From an uncultured bacterium (GTDB lineage Bacteria; Bacillota; Clostridia; Oscillospirales; Oscillospiraceae), in contig CAJMLC010000066.1 of assembly GCA_905214155.1 (NCBI GenBank), forward strand, positions 1 through 9,857: a stretch of DNA of 9,857 bases, given 5' to 3'. Below the pieces are notes generated by a model that ran no database searches, was not told the DNA's origin, and saw only the letters and a list, made by a program, of their open reading frames with translations. A program made the translations under genes and the position numbers. Of this stretch, positions 1 through 6,823 are shown piece by piece; the stretch's first letter is position 1, and each line of letters starts with the position of its first letter.

Positions 1-1673
1 TCGGCTCGCGTGGTTCGGTCGGCTCGTCGATCGTGGCGTTCATGTCCGGCATCACGGAGGTCAACTCCTTCGCGCCGCACTATCGCTGTCCGCAGTGCAA
101 GTATACGACCTTCGACGTCCCGGACGACTGCGCCTGCGGCGCCGACCTGCCGGACGCGGTCTGCCCGGAGTGCGGCGCGCAGCTGGAAAAGGACGGCTTC
201 AACATTCCGTTCGAGACGTTCCTCGGCTTCGGCGGCGACAAGGTCCCGGACATCGACCTGAACTTCTCCGGCGAATATCAGGCCAAGGCGCACGCCTACT
301 GCGTGGAGATGTTCGGCAAGACGCACGTCTTCCGCGCGGGCACGATCGGCACGGTCGCGGAAAAGACGGCCTACGGCTACGTCAAAAAATACCTTGCCGA
401 GCGCGAGAAGACCGTCTCCAAAGCGGAAGAAAACCGCCTCGCCGCAGGCTGCGTCGACGTCAAGCGCACCACCGGTCAGCATCCGGGCGGCCTCGTCGTC
501 ATCCCGCAGGAAAACGAGATCTGGGATTTCTGCCCCGTGCAGCACCCGGCGGACGACAAGGATTCCGAGTGGATCACGACCCATTTTGAATACCACTCGA
601 TGGAAGAAAATCTTCTCAAGCTCGACATGCTGGGCCACGATGACCCGACGATGATCCGCATGCTGGAGGATCTGACCGGCGTCGACGCGCAGAAGATCCC
701 GCTCGACGACAAGGACACGATGTCCATCTTCATCTCGAGCAAGATCCTCGGCTTTGAGGACGACCCGATCCTCGGCCCGGTCGGCACGTGCGCGATCCCG
801 GAGTTCGGCACGAGCTTCACGCGCGGGATGCTCCTTGAGACGCAGCCGACGAAATTTGATACCCTCATCCGCCTCTCCGGCTTCTCACACGGCACGGACG
901 TCTGGCTCGGCAACGCGCGCGACCTCATTTTGTCCAAGACCGCCAGCGTCAACGACGCCATCGGCTGCCGCGACGACATCATGCTCTATCTCATCAAGTG
1001 CGGCATGCCGGAAAAGCGGTCGTTCAAGATCATGGAGGCCGTCCGAAAGGGCCGCGGTCTGCCGGACGGGGCCGAAGAGGAGATGAAGGCCGCCGGCGTG
1101 CCGGACTGGTACATCGGCAGCTGCAAGAAGATCAAATACCTCTTCCCGAAGGCGCACGCGACGGCCTACGTCATGATGGCGTTCCGCATTGCGTGGTTCA
1201 AGGTGCACGAGCCGCTGGCCTTCTACGCCGCATATTTCTACCGGCGCAGCCAGAAGGGCGGCTTCGACGCGGCGATGATGTGCCACGGCATCGACCTCGT
1301 CAAGCAGAAGATTCAGGAGATCAAGGCCGACGAGGATTCGAGCGCCAAGGATGAAGACCTCTTCACCACGCTCGAGGTCTGCTATGAATACTATCTGCGC
1401 GGCTTCGACTTTGCGCCGATTGACCTCTACAAATCACACGCGACAAAGTTCGTCATCGAGGACGGCAAGCTCCTGCCGCCGTTTGTCGCTGTCTCCGGCC
1501 TCGGCGAGAGCGCCGCGTGGGACATCATGGACGGCCGCGAGGGCAAGACGTTCCTCTCGATTGAGGAATTCTCGATGGCCTGCCCGAAAGTCTCAAAGTC
1601 CCACATTGAAGACCTCAAGGCCGCAGGCGCCTTCGGCGACCTGCCGGAAAATAACCAGATGACCCTGTTCTGA
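1..1673 (+). CDS. polC: DNA polymerase III PolC-type alpha subunit, C-terminal part (5' end outside window)
   Basis: PolC is the replicative DNA polymerase of low-GC Gram-positives. The open frame runs from base 3 with no start codon, so this is the C-terminal portion (557 residues) of a protein normally near 1,400-1,500 residues; the N-terminal OB, PHP and exonuclease domains lie outside. Numbering from codon 3: GSRGSVGSS opens the segment, followed by the PolC zinc-binding cysteines C29/C32, C43/C45 and C54/C57. The motif PDIDLNFSGEYQ contains D83 and D85, expected metal-binding catalytic aspartates of the palm. Later comes KAHATAYVMMAF in the fingers region. The extreme C-terminus, QMTLF, matches the consensus of the sliding-clamp (beta) binding motif known at the end of PolC proteins. 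No frameshift is seen. It ends directly at an intrinsic terminator, so it is the last gene of its transcript. Assignment as PolC rather than DnaE is firm because of the Cys cluster and motif context. Confidence 0.97.
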   Translation, partial: GSRGSVGSSIVAFMSGITEVNSFAPHYRCPQCKYTTFDVPDDCACGADLPDAVCPECGAQLEKDGFNIPFETFLGFGGDKVPDIDLNFSGEYQAKAHAYCVEMFGKTHVFRAGTIGTVAEKTAYGYVKKYLAEREKTVSKAEENRLAAGCVDVKRTTGQHPGGLVVIPQENEIWDFCPVQHPADDKDSEWITTHFEYHSMEENLLKLDMLGHDDPTMIRMLEDLTGVDAQKIPLDDKDTMSIFISSKILGFEDDPILGPVGTCAIPEFGTSFTRGMLLETQPTKFDTLIRLSGFSHGTDVWLGNARDLILSKTASVNDAIGCRDDIMLYLIKCGMPEKRSFKIMEAVRKGRGLPDGAEEEMKAAGVPDWYIGSCKKIKYLFPKAHATAYVMMAFRIAWFKVHEPLAFYAAYFYRRSQKGGFDAAMMCHGIDLVKQKIQEIKADEDSSAKDEDLFTTLEVCYEYYLRGFDFAPIDLYKSHATKFVIEDGKLLPPFVAVSGLGESAAWDIMDGREGKTFLSIEEFSMACPKVSKSHIEDLKAAGAFGDLPENNQMTLF

Positions 1674-1705
1674 AAGACGGCCCCGATGGGGCCGTCTTTT
1701 TCTTT
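1673..1705 (+). terminator. Intrinsic terminator of polC
   Basis: A perfect 12-bp stem (1673-1684 with 1688-1699), loop GAT, is followed by a T-rich run ending at 1705. The stem begins on the last base of the polC stop codon. The sequence reads AAAGACGGCCCC-GAT-GGGGCCGTCTTT. It should end polC transcription efficiently and insulates the operon that starts at 1916. Confidence 0.93.
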
Positions 1706-1723
1706 CCCCCCGCCGCCGCGGAA

Positions 1724-1840
1724 AAGCCCCCCTCTTCGTAGAGGGGGGGAGATCGCCGGAGGCGATCAGGGGGAGAATTGTTTTTCAAACTCCCCCAGTC
1801 ATGCTTCGCATGACTGCCCCCTCTTCGTAGAGGGGGCCTT
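1724..1840. repeat. Composite palindromic repeat element (five consecutive hairpins)
   Basis: About 115 bp consists almost entirely of perfect stem-loops. (1) 1727-1735/1740-1748, nine bp, loop TCGT. (2) GATCGCC 1751-1757 with GGCGATC 1761-1767. (3) GGGGGAG 1769-1775 with CTCCCCC 1790-1796, T-rich loop. (4) AGTCATGC 1797-1804 with GCATGACT 1808-1815. (5) 1816-1824/1829-1837, nine bp, loop TCGT. Hairpins 1 and 5 share the core CCCCCTCTTCGTAGAGGGGG, so the ends are both direct and inverted repeats, and the flanks (AAAAG and CCTTT) are also roughly complementary. No coding capacity is convincing. This resembles small interspersed structured repeats (REP/MITE-like) of Clostridia genomes. A role in termination or mRNA end protection is possible but not shown. 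Only one copy is in the window, so its repeat status is inference from structure. Confidence 0.7.
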
Positions 1841-1882
1841 TGGACAGAGCAGCGCCTCACCCTTGCGTAGAAACCTCCCATC

Positions 1883-1909
1883 CAATTCTGAACCAGAAAT
1901 TCAGAATTG
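1883..1909. other. Inverted repeat upstream of the ABC operon promoter
   Basis: CAATTCTGAA (1883-1892) and TTCAGAATTG (1900-1909) are perfect 10-bp complements around a 7-base spacer CCAGAAA. It ends 6 bases before the -35 box at 1916. There is no T-tract on either side, so it is not a standard terminator. It could be a protein binding site or the edge of the adjacent repeat-rich spacer; function unknown. Confidence 0.5.
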
Positions 1910-1915
1910 CCTGCC

Positions 1916-1944
1916 TTGACAAACGTGGCGCCTTCTGCTATAAC
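1916..1944 (+). promoter_or_regulatory. Sigma-A promoter of the GntR-ABC operon
   Basis: TTGACA (1916-1921), a 17-bp spacer, then TATAAC (1939-1944) preceded by a TG extension (TGC at 1936-1938). This is a near-consensus promoter. Expected transcription start is near 1951, inside the inverted repeat annotated as the operator. Confidence 0.87.
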
Positions 1945-1968
1945 TGTATTACCACAGTTGATACAGTT
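1942..1968 (+). promoter_or_regulatory. Predicted operator for the GntR/YtrA repressor
   Basis: Arms AACTGTATTA (1942-1951) and TGATACAGTT (1959-1968) are complementary at 9 of 10 positions around a 7-base spacer. The site overlaps the end of the -10 box and the expected transcription start, so a dimer bound there would block initiation. GntR/YtrA regulators usually bind such palindromes and repress their own operons; that this regulator binds here is inference from position. Confidence 0.72.
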
Positions 1969-1981
1969 CGGAGGGATGCGG

Positions 1982-2353
1982 ATGCTACAGCTGAATTATC
2001 GCGACCCGCGGCCGATCTATGAGCAGGTCAAATCAGAGTTCCGGCGGCTGATCCTGTCGGGCGCGCTGCCGCGCGGCGAAAAGCTGCCCAGCGTGCGGGA
2101 GCTGGCCGGGTCGCTCGCCATCAACCCCAACACCATCCAGCGCGCCTATCGCGAGCTGGAGACCGAGGGCTGCATTATCTCCATGCCGGGCAAGGGCTCG
2201 TTCGTGGCCGACGCGGCAGACATCGCCCGCCAGAAGCATCAGGCCGCCGAGCAGGCGCTGCGCCAAGCCCTGGCCGATCTGCGGGCGCTTGGCTGTTCGG
2301 CAGAGGAGTTGGATGCGCTCTATGCGCAAATGAGAGAGGAGTTGGAGCCATGA
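1982..2353 (+). CDS. GntR family (YtrA-type) transcriptional repressor
   Basis: A 123-residue DNA-binding protein, expected to be a dimeric repressor of its own operon. It begins MLQLNYRDPRPIYEQV, typical of the YtrA subfamily. The winged helix-turn-helix follows, with GEKLPSVRELAGSLAINPNT (helix-turn-helix) and then TIQRAYRELETEG and MPGKGSFV (wing). A short helical C-terminal dimerisation tail with many Ala, Gln and Glu follows instead of a large ligand domain, matching the usual YtrA length of about 120-130 residues. The start at 1982 is preferred because GGAGG (1970-1974) lies 7 bases upstream; the in-frame ATG at 1976 abuts it. The stop overlaps the ATPase start (ATGA), indicating translational coupling. 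Subfamily members commonly respond to cell-wall antibiotics or envelope stress; the inducer here is unknown. Confidence 0.92.
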   Translation: MLQLNYRDPRPIYEQVKSEFRRLILSGALPRGEKLPSVRELAGSLAINPNTIQRAYRELETEGCIISMPGKGSFVADAADIARQKHQAAEQALRQALADLRALGCSAEELDALYAQMREELEP

Positions 2354-3237
2354 TCCAGGTACAGAATATCACCAAATCGTTCGACGGCTTCCGCGCGCTG
2401 GACGATTTAAGCTTCACCGTGCCGCACGGCGCGGTCTACGGCCTCGTCGGGCCGAACGGCGCGGGCAAATCCACGGTCCTGCGCTGCATCACGGGCATTT
2501 ACCGGCCGGACACCGGTCTGGTCTCGGTCGGCGGTCTGCCGGTCTGGGAGAATCCGGCGGTCAAACGCCGGATGGCCTTTATCCCGGACGATCTCTCCGC
2601 CCACGCGGGCGACTCGATCCGCGAGATGGCGGGTCTGATGCGGAAGCTCTATCCCCGCTTCGACCTCAGCCGCTACGGACAGCTGCGCGAGGTCTTCCAG
2701 CTCGACGAGAAAAAGCCGCTGCGCCGCTTCTCCAAGGGCATGCAGAAGCAGGCGGCCTTCTGGCTGGCCATCTGCGCGAAGCCCGATTATCTGATCCTCG
2801 ACGAGCCGGTCGACGGCCTCGACCCCGTGATGCGCCGCCAGATCTGGAGCATCATTCTCGAGGACGTCGCCGCGCATGAGACAACGGTGCTCGTCTCGTC
2901 GCACAACCTGCGCGAGCTTGAGGACGTTTGCGATCACGTCGGCGTCATGCACCACGGAAAGCTCCTGCTGGAACGGAGCCTCTCCGACCTGCAGGACAAC
3001 ATGGTCAAGGTGCAGCTCGTCACGGAGTATCCGATCCCGGCGGCGCTGGACGTCGTGCACAGCGAGCAGGTCGGGCGCATCCAGACGCTCATTGTCCGCG
3101 GCAATCAGGACACCGTGCAGGAGCTGCTGGCGCAGTGCCACCCGATGCTCTGCGATCTGCTGCCGCTGAGTCTGGAGGAAATTTTCATCTACGAGCTGGG
3201 AGGTGTCGACTATGACGTCAAAAACATCGTACTTTGA
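2350..3237 (+). CDS. ABC transporter ATP-binding protein (YtrB/BcrA-like)
   Basis: A 295-residue nucleotide-binding subunit that should sit on the cytoplasmic face of the permease and power transport. Walker A is GPNGAGKST (34-42). The signature region is RRFSKGMQKQ (125-134), a divergent LSGGQ common in this subfamily. Walker B is YLILDEP (147-153) with catalytic E152. The D-loop is GLDP (156-159) and the H-loop is SSHN with H185. The Q-loop position reads IPDDL (78-82) without the canonical glutamine, as in several exporter ATPases of this type. Residues after about 215 form an accessory C-terminal domain. It begins within the GntR stop (4-bp overlap) and its 3' end overlaps the permease by 26 bp, so all three proteins are probably made together. 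All catalytic residues are present; the substrate cannot be read from the sequence. Confidence 0.94.
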   Translation: MIQVQNITKSFDGFRALDDLSFTVPHGAVYGLVGPNGAGKSTVLRCITGIYRPDTGLVSVGGLPVWENPAVKRRMAFIPDDLSAHAGDSIREMAGLMRKLYPRFDLSRYGQLREVFQLDEKKPLRRFSKGMQKQAAFWLAICAKPDYLILDEPVDGLDPVMRRQIWSIILEDVAAHETTVLVSSHNLRELEDVCDHVGVMHHGKLLLERSLSDLQDNMVKVQLVTEYPIPAALDVVHSEQVGRIQTLIVRGNQDTVQELLAQCHPMLCDLLPLSLEEIFIYELGGVDYDVKNIVL

Positions 3238-5002
3238 GCCGGCGCTCTTTCTGCGCGGCCTGAAAAAGACCTTTCCGGTCTGGCTGGCCTATGTGGTGCT
3301 GTGGGTTTTGTTCCTGCCGCTGAGCATTCTCAACCGGGCGCAGTGGGACCCGAAGGCAGCCGACATCCGTGAGCTCATCCTCTCCGGGGCCATCGCCTCG
3401 GTCATCACGACCGCCGTCCTCGCCCTTGCGCTGGCATGGGTGCTCTTCCGGTTCCTCTTCCGGACGACCACGGCCTACGACATCGCAGCCCTCCCCGTCC
3501 GGCGCGAGAGTTTGTTTCTCACGAATCTGCTCTGCGGCCTCGCCATCGCGCTCGGCACGCACCTGCTCATCGCGCTCATCACCTACGGCGCAAGCGCGCT
3601 GATTGGTCTCCCGAATTTCGGCGCGTGCCTGCAGCTTGTGGCCGCGGCGATGCTGGCCTTCCTCGGCTTTTTCGGCTTTGCGGTGCTGCTCTGCATCATC
3701 GTGGGCAACGCCGTTGCCATGCCGCTCATCTATATCGTGCTGAACTTCACGGTCTGTGTCGTTGTCCAGATCAGCACACAGCTGCTCAGCAACTTTGTCT
3801 ACGGCCTCGGCAGTGTCTCTGACACCGTGCTCTCCCTCTCCCTGATTCTCTCGCCGATTCTGCTCGTCTTCAGCGGAAATATCCAGGTCATCTGGGGCTG
3901 GAATGCGGATTACACGGATAAAGTCCGCGTCGACCTCGGCGGCTTCCCGTATTTCTACATTTTCGCCGCAATGGGCCTCGTCTGCGCGGTGTTGGCCTTC
4001 TTCCTGTTCCGCAGACGCGAGATGGAGCGCAGCGGCGACGTTGTCGCCATCCGGTGGCTTCGGCCCGTGTTTTTGTGCCTGTTCTCCCTCGGCTGCGCGC
4101 TCGTCATTGGCTATCTGCTCGCGATGTTCGTCAGCAACGCCGACTATAACTTCCCGCTGATGTTGGCGCTGCAGCTGGCCGGCGCGTTCCTCGGCTACTT
4201 CGCCGCGCAGATGATGCTGCAAAAGACCGCCCGCGTCTTCGCCAGCAAGCGTGCCTGGATCGGCTTCGCCGTGCTCTGCCTCGTGCTGGCCGGCACATTC
4301 TCTGCCGCCCGCTTCGGCTTCTTCGGCTACAGTCAAAAAGTCCCCGACCCCAGAAGTGTCAGCTCCGTCTCGCTGCGCGGGACGCGCGTCACCGAGAAAG
4401 ACGACATCGAGGCCGTTGTGGCCCTGCATCAGGAGATCGTCGACCAACAGGAGACGCAGCTGGCCCTGCTCCAGAGTGAGCCCTATGACAACTGCTACGT
4501 CACCTTCGACTATGAGATGCAGAACGGCAGGACGCTTCGCCGCAGCTTCACCATCAACGGCACCTGCGAACTGGCCCGGAAGTTCGACACGCTCTACAAC
4601 AGCCCCGGCTTCCTCCTCTCACGCGAGGTCATCCCCGGTGAGCTGAAGCAGAGCGATTTCGCCGGCGGCGCCATCCAGGGCTACGACAAGAACAACGAAC
4701 CATATTACTATAATCTCAGCTCAAAGGAGGCCTACGAGCTCTACACCACCTGCATTCTGCCGGATCTGGGCGATTCCTCGATGGGCGTGCGGCACTATGT
4801 CAACTTCCCGACGATGGAGACTGCCGAATACAGCTGGGTCGACATCTCTGTCGAGCTGGATATGTCCGATTCCTGGGTCCCGAGCGATCTGCGCGCGAGC
4901 CGTATAGAGGAAACCTACTCGCTCAACTATTATTACGATCTCACGCCGGACGCTGCGCGCTCCCTCGCCTATGCCGACGCACACGGCTTCCTCGTGCCCT
5001 GA
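3212..5002 (+). CDS. ABC transporter permease with large C-terminal extracytoplasmic domain
   Basis: A 596-residue integral membrane partner of the preceding ATPase. Hydrophobic segments fall roughly at 21-41, 57-80, 101-131, 139-165, 167-188, 205-222, 246-266, 284-308, 314-335 and 348-365, giving about ten transmembrane helices. Residues from about 366 to 596 form a soluble, Tyr- and Asp-rich domain that is probably outside the cell if the membrane count is even. The start at ATG 3212 is chosen because GGGAGG (3198-3203) lies 8 bases upstream; a GTG at 3203 is in frame but overlaps that site. It overlaps the ATPase by 26 bp. Two halves of 4-6 helices suggest one polypeptide may contain a full transmembrane set, or may dimerise. 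The operon layout resembles ytrA-ytrB-permease loci linked to envelope stress, but no specific substrate is supported. Confidence 0.87.
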   Translation: MTSKTSYFEPALFLRGLKKTFPVWLAYVVLWVLFLPLSILNRAQWDPKAADIRELILSGAIASVITTAVLALALAWVLFRFLFRTTTAYDIAALPVRRESLFLTNLLCGLAIALGTHLLIALITYGASALIGLPNFGACLQLVAAAMLAFLGFFGFAVLLCIIVGNAVAMPLIYIVLNFTVCVVVQISTQLLSNFVYGLGSVSDTVLSLSLILSPILLVFSGNIQVIWGWNADYTDKVRVDLGGFPYFYIFAAMGLVCAVLAFFLFRRREMERSGDVVAIRWLRPVFLCLFSLGCALVIGYLLAMFVSNADYNFPLMLALQLAGAFLGYFAAQMMLQKTARVFASKRAWIGFAVLCLVLAGTFSAARFGFFGYSQKVPDPRSVSSVSLRGTRVTEKDDIEAVVALHQEIVDQQETQLALLQSEPYDNCYVTFDYEMQNGRTLRRSFTINGTCELARKFDTLYNSPGFLLSREVIPGELKQSDFAGGAIQGYDKNNEPYYYNLSSKEAYELYTTCILPDLGDSSMGVRHYVNFPTMETAEYSWVDISVELDMSDSWVPSDLRASRIEETYSLNYYYDLTPDAARSLAYADAHGFLVP

Positions 5003-5018
5003 GCGCGGCAGCACGAAA

Positions 5019-5046
5019 AATCCGCCGCTTGACAAAGCGGCGGATT
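5019..5046. terminator. Strong hairpin after the permease gene, overlapping the next promoter
   Basis: A perfect 12-bp stem (5019-5030 with 5035-5046), loop GACA, lies 16 bases after the permease stop. On the + strand it is followed by GGGGGTATC, not a T run. On the - strand it is followed by five T residues, so as an intrinsic terminator it is better oriented for - strand transcription, though no - strand gene ends here. The stem contains the -35 box of the following promoter. It may stop or slow + strand read-through weakly; its role is uncertain. Confidence 0.5.
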
Positions 5047-5057
5047 GGGGGTATCAT
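5029..5057 (+). promoter_or_regulatory. Sigma-A promoter of the candidate ncRNA
   Basis: TTGACA (5029-5034), 17-bp spacer, TATCAT (5052-5057). A start near A5064 would place the 5' end just before the closing helix of the structured RNA. The -35 box forms the loop and inner stem of the preceding hairpin. No open reading frame with a ribosome binding site follows, which supports a non-coding product. Confidence 0.75.
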
Positions 5058-5063
5058 AGAAGC

Positions 5064-5304
5064 AGAAAGGGACGCCGCAGTCGTCGGTCAGTCCCAGTTG
5101 GGCAACATAATTGCTGGCCGTTCGGGGGCTACCGAGCGGTCAGCGCACTTTTATGGTGCATAAGTACAGCACAAGTGCTGTCAAAAGTAAAAAACGTAGT
5201 ACTCTGTACCAAGTCTTTCGCCCCATCCGCACCACCTCCCTTCACGGGAAGTGACTGACCGATCGATCTGCGACGCCCCTCCCTGCCCGGGTGGGGCGCT
5301 TTTA
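5064..5304 (+). ncRNA. Candidate structured non-coding RNA, about 240 nt, family not recognised
   Basis: This unit is bounded by a promoter and an intrinsic terminator and has no plausible protein. Its ends pair: 5076-5093 with 5253-5272 form 18 base pairs interrupted only by bulged T5263 and T5267. Inside are a 13-bp stem with three G-U wobbles (5113-5125/5132-5144, loop GGGCTA), GCAC/GTGC (5145-5148/5156-5159), ACAGCA/TGCTGT (5166-5171/5176-5181), GTAC/GTAC (5199-5202/5206-5209) and possibly GCAA/TTGC near 5102-5114. A long closing helix around a multi-stem interior suggests a stable free-standing RNA rather than a leader, because it terminates about 120 bases before the next gene, which has its own promoter. 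A long closing stem is a feature of 6S RNA, and other Firmicute RNAs such as the raiA motif are alternatives. I see no hallmark of tmRNA, RNase P RNA, SRP RNA, T-box or common riboswitches. Family assignment is open. Confidence 0.68.
5274..5304 (+). terminator. Intrinsic terminator of the candidate ncRNA
   Basis: CGCCCC (5274-5279) pairs with GGGGCG (5293-5298); after one T-T mismatch, CCC (5281-5283) pairs with GGG (5289-5291). The run CTTTTA follows at 5299-5304. It begins one base after the closing helix of the RNA, a typical arrangement for a small RNA gene. Confidence 0.82.
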
Positions 5305-5355
5305 TCATAGCATACCTGCCCAATTCTGTCAAATTACTCCTATACAAGATTTGGA

Positions 5356-5383
5356 TTGACATTCTCCGCAGATTTGTTATACT
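5356..5383 (+). promoter_or_regulatory. Sigma-A promoter of the anchored secreted protein gene
   Basis: TTGACA (5356-5361), 16-bp spacer, TATACT (5378-5383) with an upstream TG extension (TGT at 5375-5377). The expected start near 5390 gives a leader of about 36 bases before ATG 5426. The interval 5305-5355 shows nothing else recognisable. Confidence 0.82.
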
Positions 5384-5425
5384 GAATATATGTTCTAAAA
5401 TATTGCAGAAAGGACCGGTGGCCCC

Positions 5426-6823
5426 ATGAAAAAGCTCTGCGCCCTTTTGTTGCTCTGTGCGCTGCTGCTTGCGGCGGCGATGCCCGTCTGCGCGGCGGAG
5501 GATGTCACGGAATACCGCATCGACGAGATCGGTCTGACCGTCGAGATCCCGAATGAGTTCACCGTATTTACGCGCGAAATGGACGAAAACGATCCGGCGC
5601 TGCCCAAATATGGATTCACAAAAGACTATGTGCTTTCCTCTTTTCAAGAGGACAATATCTACTTGAGTGCGTTCAATGAATCCGGAGGTCGTGACGTAAT
5701 TATCCGTGCATTCGAAAATAATTACTATATTTCTACCGAAGATGAAGATGATCTGCTTTGGTGGGAGCGGTTTTATACGGAAAATGTCCCCGGCTACACA
5801 ATGCTGAACAGCGCATTATATTCTGCCCCACAGAGAAATTGGTGTTGTTTTCACTACACGATCACCAATGACGACCAGACACAGGATCACGCCATCAGTT
5901 TGGTATATGCCACAGAAACGTCTATCTATACGTTCCTGTACTATTCCGTTGGCGCTCCGCTCCCGGAGGGCAGCGCCGAACTCATCCGTTCCATCGTCGA
6001 CAGCGCCGTCTTCGACGAGGACGCCGAGCCGGAGTGGACAGCGCGCACCGGCCCGTTCACCTACGAAAACGAGGACTTCAAGTGCTCGTTCCGCGTGGCG
6101 AGCAACTGGGTACAGTATCTGGACGACACGATGGAAGCGGACGAAGCCTATTTTTACTCGCCGGACGACGAGATGCGCTATTTCACGCTCGACATATATG
6201 ACTACTGGGCGAGCCTGAGCGAGGACGAACAGGACGCCATCGACCCCGCCGTGATCGACACGCAGTATTTCCTCCCGAACGACCTTGCGGACCTGTTCGG
6301 CTATCCGTCCGGCTCCTTCTCCCGCATCCGCTATGGCGACGCGCTCTACTTCACGGGCAGCGACGTGTACGATCAGGATCCGGACTACGATCCGTTTGCC
6401 TACACCTTTTTCATCACCATCCACGATGGTTATATCTACTGGTTCGAGTTTGAGGGCACCACCGACGACGCCCAGTTTGCCGACGTCGAGCAGATGCTCT
6501 CCTCGCTGACCTTTCTGTCCGCCGCGCCCGCAGCCCAAACCCCCGCGGCCCCGGTCTCCGCGCAAGAGCCAGAGGCCGAACCGGAGGCAGAGCCCGCTCC
6601 CGTCCTGCCGGAGCCCGCGCTGGTCATCCCTTCCAGCCTCTACTGGGCCATCGGGTTCGCGCTGGCCGCGATCCTGGCCATCGTTCTGGTGCATGTCCTC
6701 CGTCGTCAGGATCACACCGACCCCGATTCGCCGCGCTCCGTCCGCGATGCCGAGCAGCGCGACCTCGACCGCCGCGACACCGAGCACCGTTCCCAGCCCC
6801 GCAGCGGCCCTGATCTGGATTAA
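5426..6823 (+). CDS. Secreted, membrane-anchored protein with two tandem related domains, function unknown
   Basis: A 465-residue protein. Residues 1-23 form a signal peptide (MKKLC, Leu/Ala-rich core, probable cleavage after VCA). The cysteine is not in a convincing lipobox, so lipoprotein processing is unlikely. Two extracellular domains, about 29-197 and 210-364, seem related: each opens with an aromatic/charged strand and closes with an IY-W/F strand and a helix ending in a hydrophobic pair (SIVDSAVF; MLSSLTF). A Pro/Glu/Ala linker (about 365-402) leads to a transmembrane helix at 405-426 and a short charged cytoplasmic tail rich in Asp and Arg. The fold may be PsbP/Mog1-like, as in small exported proteins of Clostridia, but this is a guess. 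AAAGGA (5409-5414) lies 11 bases before the ATG, a long spacing. It is transcribed alone and converges on the - strand locus. Bases about 5600-5945 are visibly AT-richer than the rest. Confidence 0.82.
   Translation: MKKLCALLLLCALLLAAAMPVCAAEDVTEYRIDEIGLTVEIPNEFTVFTREMDENDPALPKYGFTKDYVLSSFQEDNIYLSAFNESGGRDVIIRAFENNYYISTEDEDDLLWWERFYTENVPGYTMLNSALYSAPQRNWCCFHYTITNDDQTQDHAISLVYATETSIYTFLYYSVGAPLPEGSAELIRSIVDSAVFDEDAEPEWTARTGPFTYENEDFKCSFRVASNWVQYLDDTMEADEAYFYSPDDEMRYFTLDIYDYWASLSEDEQDAIDPAVIDTQYFLPNDLADLFGYPSGSFSRIRYGDALYFTGSDVYDQDPDYDPFAYTFFITIHDGYIYWFEFEGTTDDAQFADVEQMLSSLTFLSAAPAAQTPAAPVSAQEPEAEPEAEPAPVLPEPALVIPSSLYWAIGFALAAILAIVLVHVLRRQDHTDPDSPRSVRDAEQRDLDRRDTEHRSQPRSGPDLD

Noticed and set aside
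1724..1840. CRISPR array
   Set aside because: Only two copies of a short palindromic core with no regular spacers; the intervening sequence is itself made of hairpins.
2407..3141. 244-codon open frame on the - strand opposite the ABC ATPase
   Set aside because: The + strand protein has all ATPase motifs; the antisense frame is a GC-rich shadow with no recognisable feature.
3218..4447. 409-codon open frame on the - strand opposite the permease
   Set aside because: It is antisense to a well-supported membrane protein and its composition (Glu, Asp, Arg, Gln throughout) is what the complement of hydrophobic GC-rich codons gives. No ribosome binding site or domain.
4971..5258. Possible 95-codon + strand protein over the permease end and ncRNA
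   Set aside because: It starts inside the permease gene without a ribosome binding site, crosses a hairpin and the RNA closing helix, and shows no protein-like pattern.
5064..5425. Riboswitch or leader controlling the secreted protein gene
   Set aside because: The structured RNA ends at its own terminator and the gene has a separate good promoter (5356-5383), so a cis-regulatory leader is less likely than an independent RNA.
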